Shown here one piece after another: positions 4,798-5,626 of a stretch of DNA of 5,626 nucleotides. The stretch's first letter is position 1, and each line of letters starts with the position of its first letter. The notes under the pieces were generated by a model that did no database searches, had not been told where the DNA came from, and saw nothing but the letters and a program-made list of their open reading frames with translations. The stretch is taken from NCBI GenBank assembly GCA_004554425.1, contig SFMI01000140.1, forward strand, positions 1 to 5,626, written 5' to 3'. Made by a program: the position numbers and the translations under genes. This DNA comes from Candidatus Saccharimonadota bacterium. GTDB lineage: Bacteria; Eremiobacterota; Xenobia; Xenobiales; Xenobiaceae.

Positions 4798-5626
4798 TTG
4801 AATCCTGAGCTGATTAGAGCTTTCGTCTTTATGCGTAAAGACCCCAAATTTACTGTTAAGCTGGCTATATTGGGCGCAGCTATGTTTGTGCCAATTGTTG
4901 GCTGGATCTTAGCCTTGGGCTATTGCGTAATGCTATACCGCAACTACATAGATGGCAAAGACGACGAAATGATTTTGCCAGAGTGGGAAGATTTCGGCAA
5001 TTATGTTTTTAAAGGTGTTTCCTTAGCTGCAGCTTTGGCTTGTTATGCTGCATTTTTTGTGGGCTTAGGGTTGGCTTTAGCTTTCGCTTGTGGAGCTCCG
5101 TTGTTGGTTGTCAATGCTGTAGGAGGAGAAGGGGTCAGCGTTTTTACTTCTTTGCTGCTCTTCATTGTTTCTTTTGCGGTAATCTTTATAGCTTTGCTCA
5201 TTACCGGAGCTGCTTTCAGCTTCTTTAGTGAAAGTTTAACCGTTTCCGATTGCTTCAAGGTTTTAGATGTTATCCAGCGCGTTACTGGTTTGGGAGTCAA
5301 CTATTACATATTTTGTGCTGTAGTAGCTTTCATTTTTTCTTTATCTATAAAGTTCTTATGGTTTAATGGCTTCTTCTTATGGATTTTGGCTTCGGCACTT
5401 CAGGCTTATCTGGCTGTAGTATCTACTTATGGTTTAGCAAATTTAGTTCAAGATACATATCATCCTTCGCTTTATGATCCTACTGATATACATATTGAGC
5501 GCTCTGCTAATATGGAATTGGAGCCAACAGAGGATGAAGACAAGTATGGCCATTCTAAACCTGGTAAACATGGTGCTTCCTATTGGGCTAGTCATCGTCC
5601 CGATACTTCTATTACTTGGTCTACAG
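4798..5626 (+). CDS. DUF4013-type multi-pass membrane protein (3' end outside window)
   Basis: The TTG at 4798, with GGGAGGA upstream, opens 276 codons that continue past the right edge. Hydrophobic segments lie at about residues 22-46, 74-101, 115-143, 168-183 and 188-214. Between the first two is the block YRNYIDGKDDEMILPEWEDF (46-65), followed by GNYVFKG. An LPEW-D-F motif in this place is typical of DUF4013, a bacterial and archaeal membrane family without a known function. After the last membrane segment comes NLVQDTYHPSLYDP and then a polar, charged tail (about 236 onward: Glu/Asp, then Lys/His/Ser). That tail continues beyond the window and is longer than the bare domain needs. The cell location is the cytoplasmic membrane. 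The role is unknown; a link with the upstream FUN14 protein is possible only by position. The family assignment rests on the motif and membrane pattern. Confidence 0.8.
   Translation, partial: MNPELIRAFVFMRKDPKFTVKLAILGAAMFVPIVGWILALGYCVMLYRNYIDGKDDEMILPEWEDFGNYVFKGVSLAAALACYAAFFVGLGLALAFACGAPLLVVNAVGGEGVSVFTSLLLFIVSFAVIFIALLITGAAFSFFSESLTVSDCFKVLDVIQRVTGLGVNYYIFCAVVAFIFSLSIKFLWFNGFFLWILASALQAYLAVVSTYGLANLVQDTYHPSLYDPTDIHIERSANMELEPTEDEDKYGHSKPGKHGASYWASHRPDTSITWST

Noticed and set aside
4589..4801. Plus-strand TTG frame of 70 codons filling the gap before the DUF4013 gene and overlapping its start
   Set aside because: The TTGA overlap with the next start is suggestive of coupling, but there is no ribosome binding site, and the Cys/Phe/Leu/Ser-rich product looks like translated T-rich spacer. 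The strong site at 4786 makes coupling unnecessary.
5040..5300. Open frames on both strands within the DUF4013 gene
   Set aside because: Overlapped by the long membrane-protein frame. Their Cys/Arg-rich or Lys/Thr/Pro-rich products are shadows of hydrophobic codons.

Overview
The window is bacterial chromosomal DNA. It is compact and moderately AT-rich, with clear purine-rich Shine-Dalgarno sites, Sec-type signal peptides ending in A-x-A, and factor-independent terminators. Nothing points to a phage, plasmid, insertion sequence, CRISPR array or RNA gene. The organism cannot be fixed from this sequence. A-x-A signal peptides and a putative TolB/propeller-like exported protein would suit a diderm bacterium, but that is only an impression.

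Layout, left to right. (1) Bases 1-387 are the 3' end of a plus-strand gene with an acidic, Ser/Tyr/Pro-rich, probably disordered C-terminal tail. (2) A strong hairpin with T-tracts on both sides (421-457) lies between this gene and a convergent minus-strand unit and can terminate both. (3) Minus-strand 1533-489 reads as one exported beta-propeller-like protein broken by a single frame change near 1065, leaving an N-terminal part with a signal peptide and a C-terminal part with no start signal of its own. (4) A terminator hairpin (1691-1725) ends a complete minus-strand leucyl (cytosol) aminopeptidase gene of family M17, 1747-3249, with all expected metal and catalytic residues. (5) A divergent intergenic region of about 320 bp (3250-3567) holds several inverted repeats, including a long imperfect one, and a perfect TATAAT hexamer. 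(6) 3568-4101 (+) encodes a small exported, Lys/Arg-rich, low-complexity protein that I do not recognise. (7) A terminator-like hairpin with six T (4192-4219) directly abuts the ribosome binding site of a 115-residue FUN14-family membrane protein (4234-4581). (8) After a 216-bp gap, a TTG-initiated DUF4013-type multi-pass membrane protein starts at 4798 and runs off the right edge, already into a polar tail.

No shared pathway is evident. The aminopeptidase is a cytosolic housekeeping enzyme. The right half collects envelope proteins (one exported basic protein and two integral membrane proteins) read in one direction. The points most worth checking are the frame break in the propeller-like gene, the hairpin placed against the FUN14 ribosome binding site, and the structured divergent intergenic region. 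I found no convincing new multi-gene system in this window.
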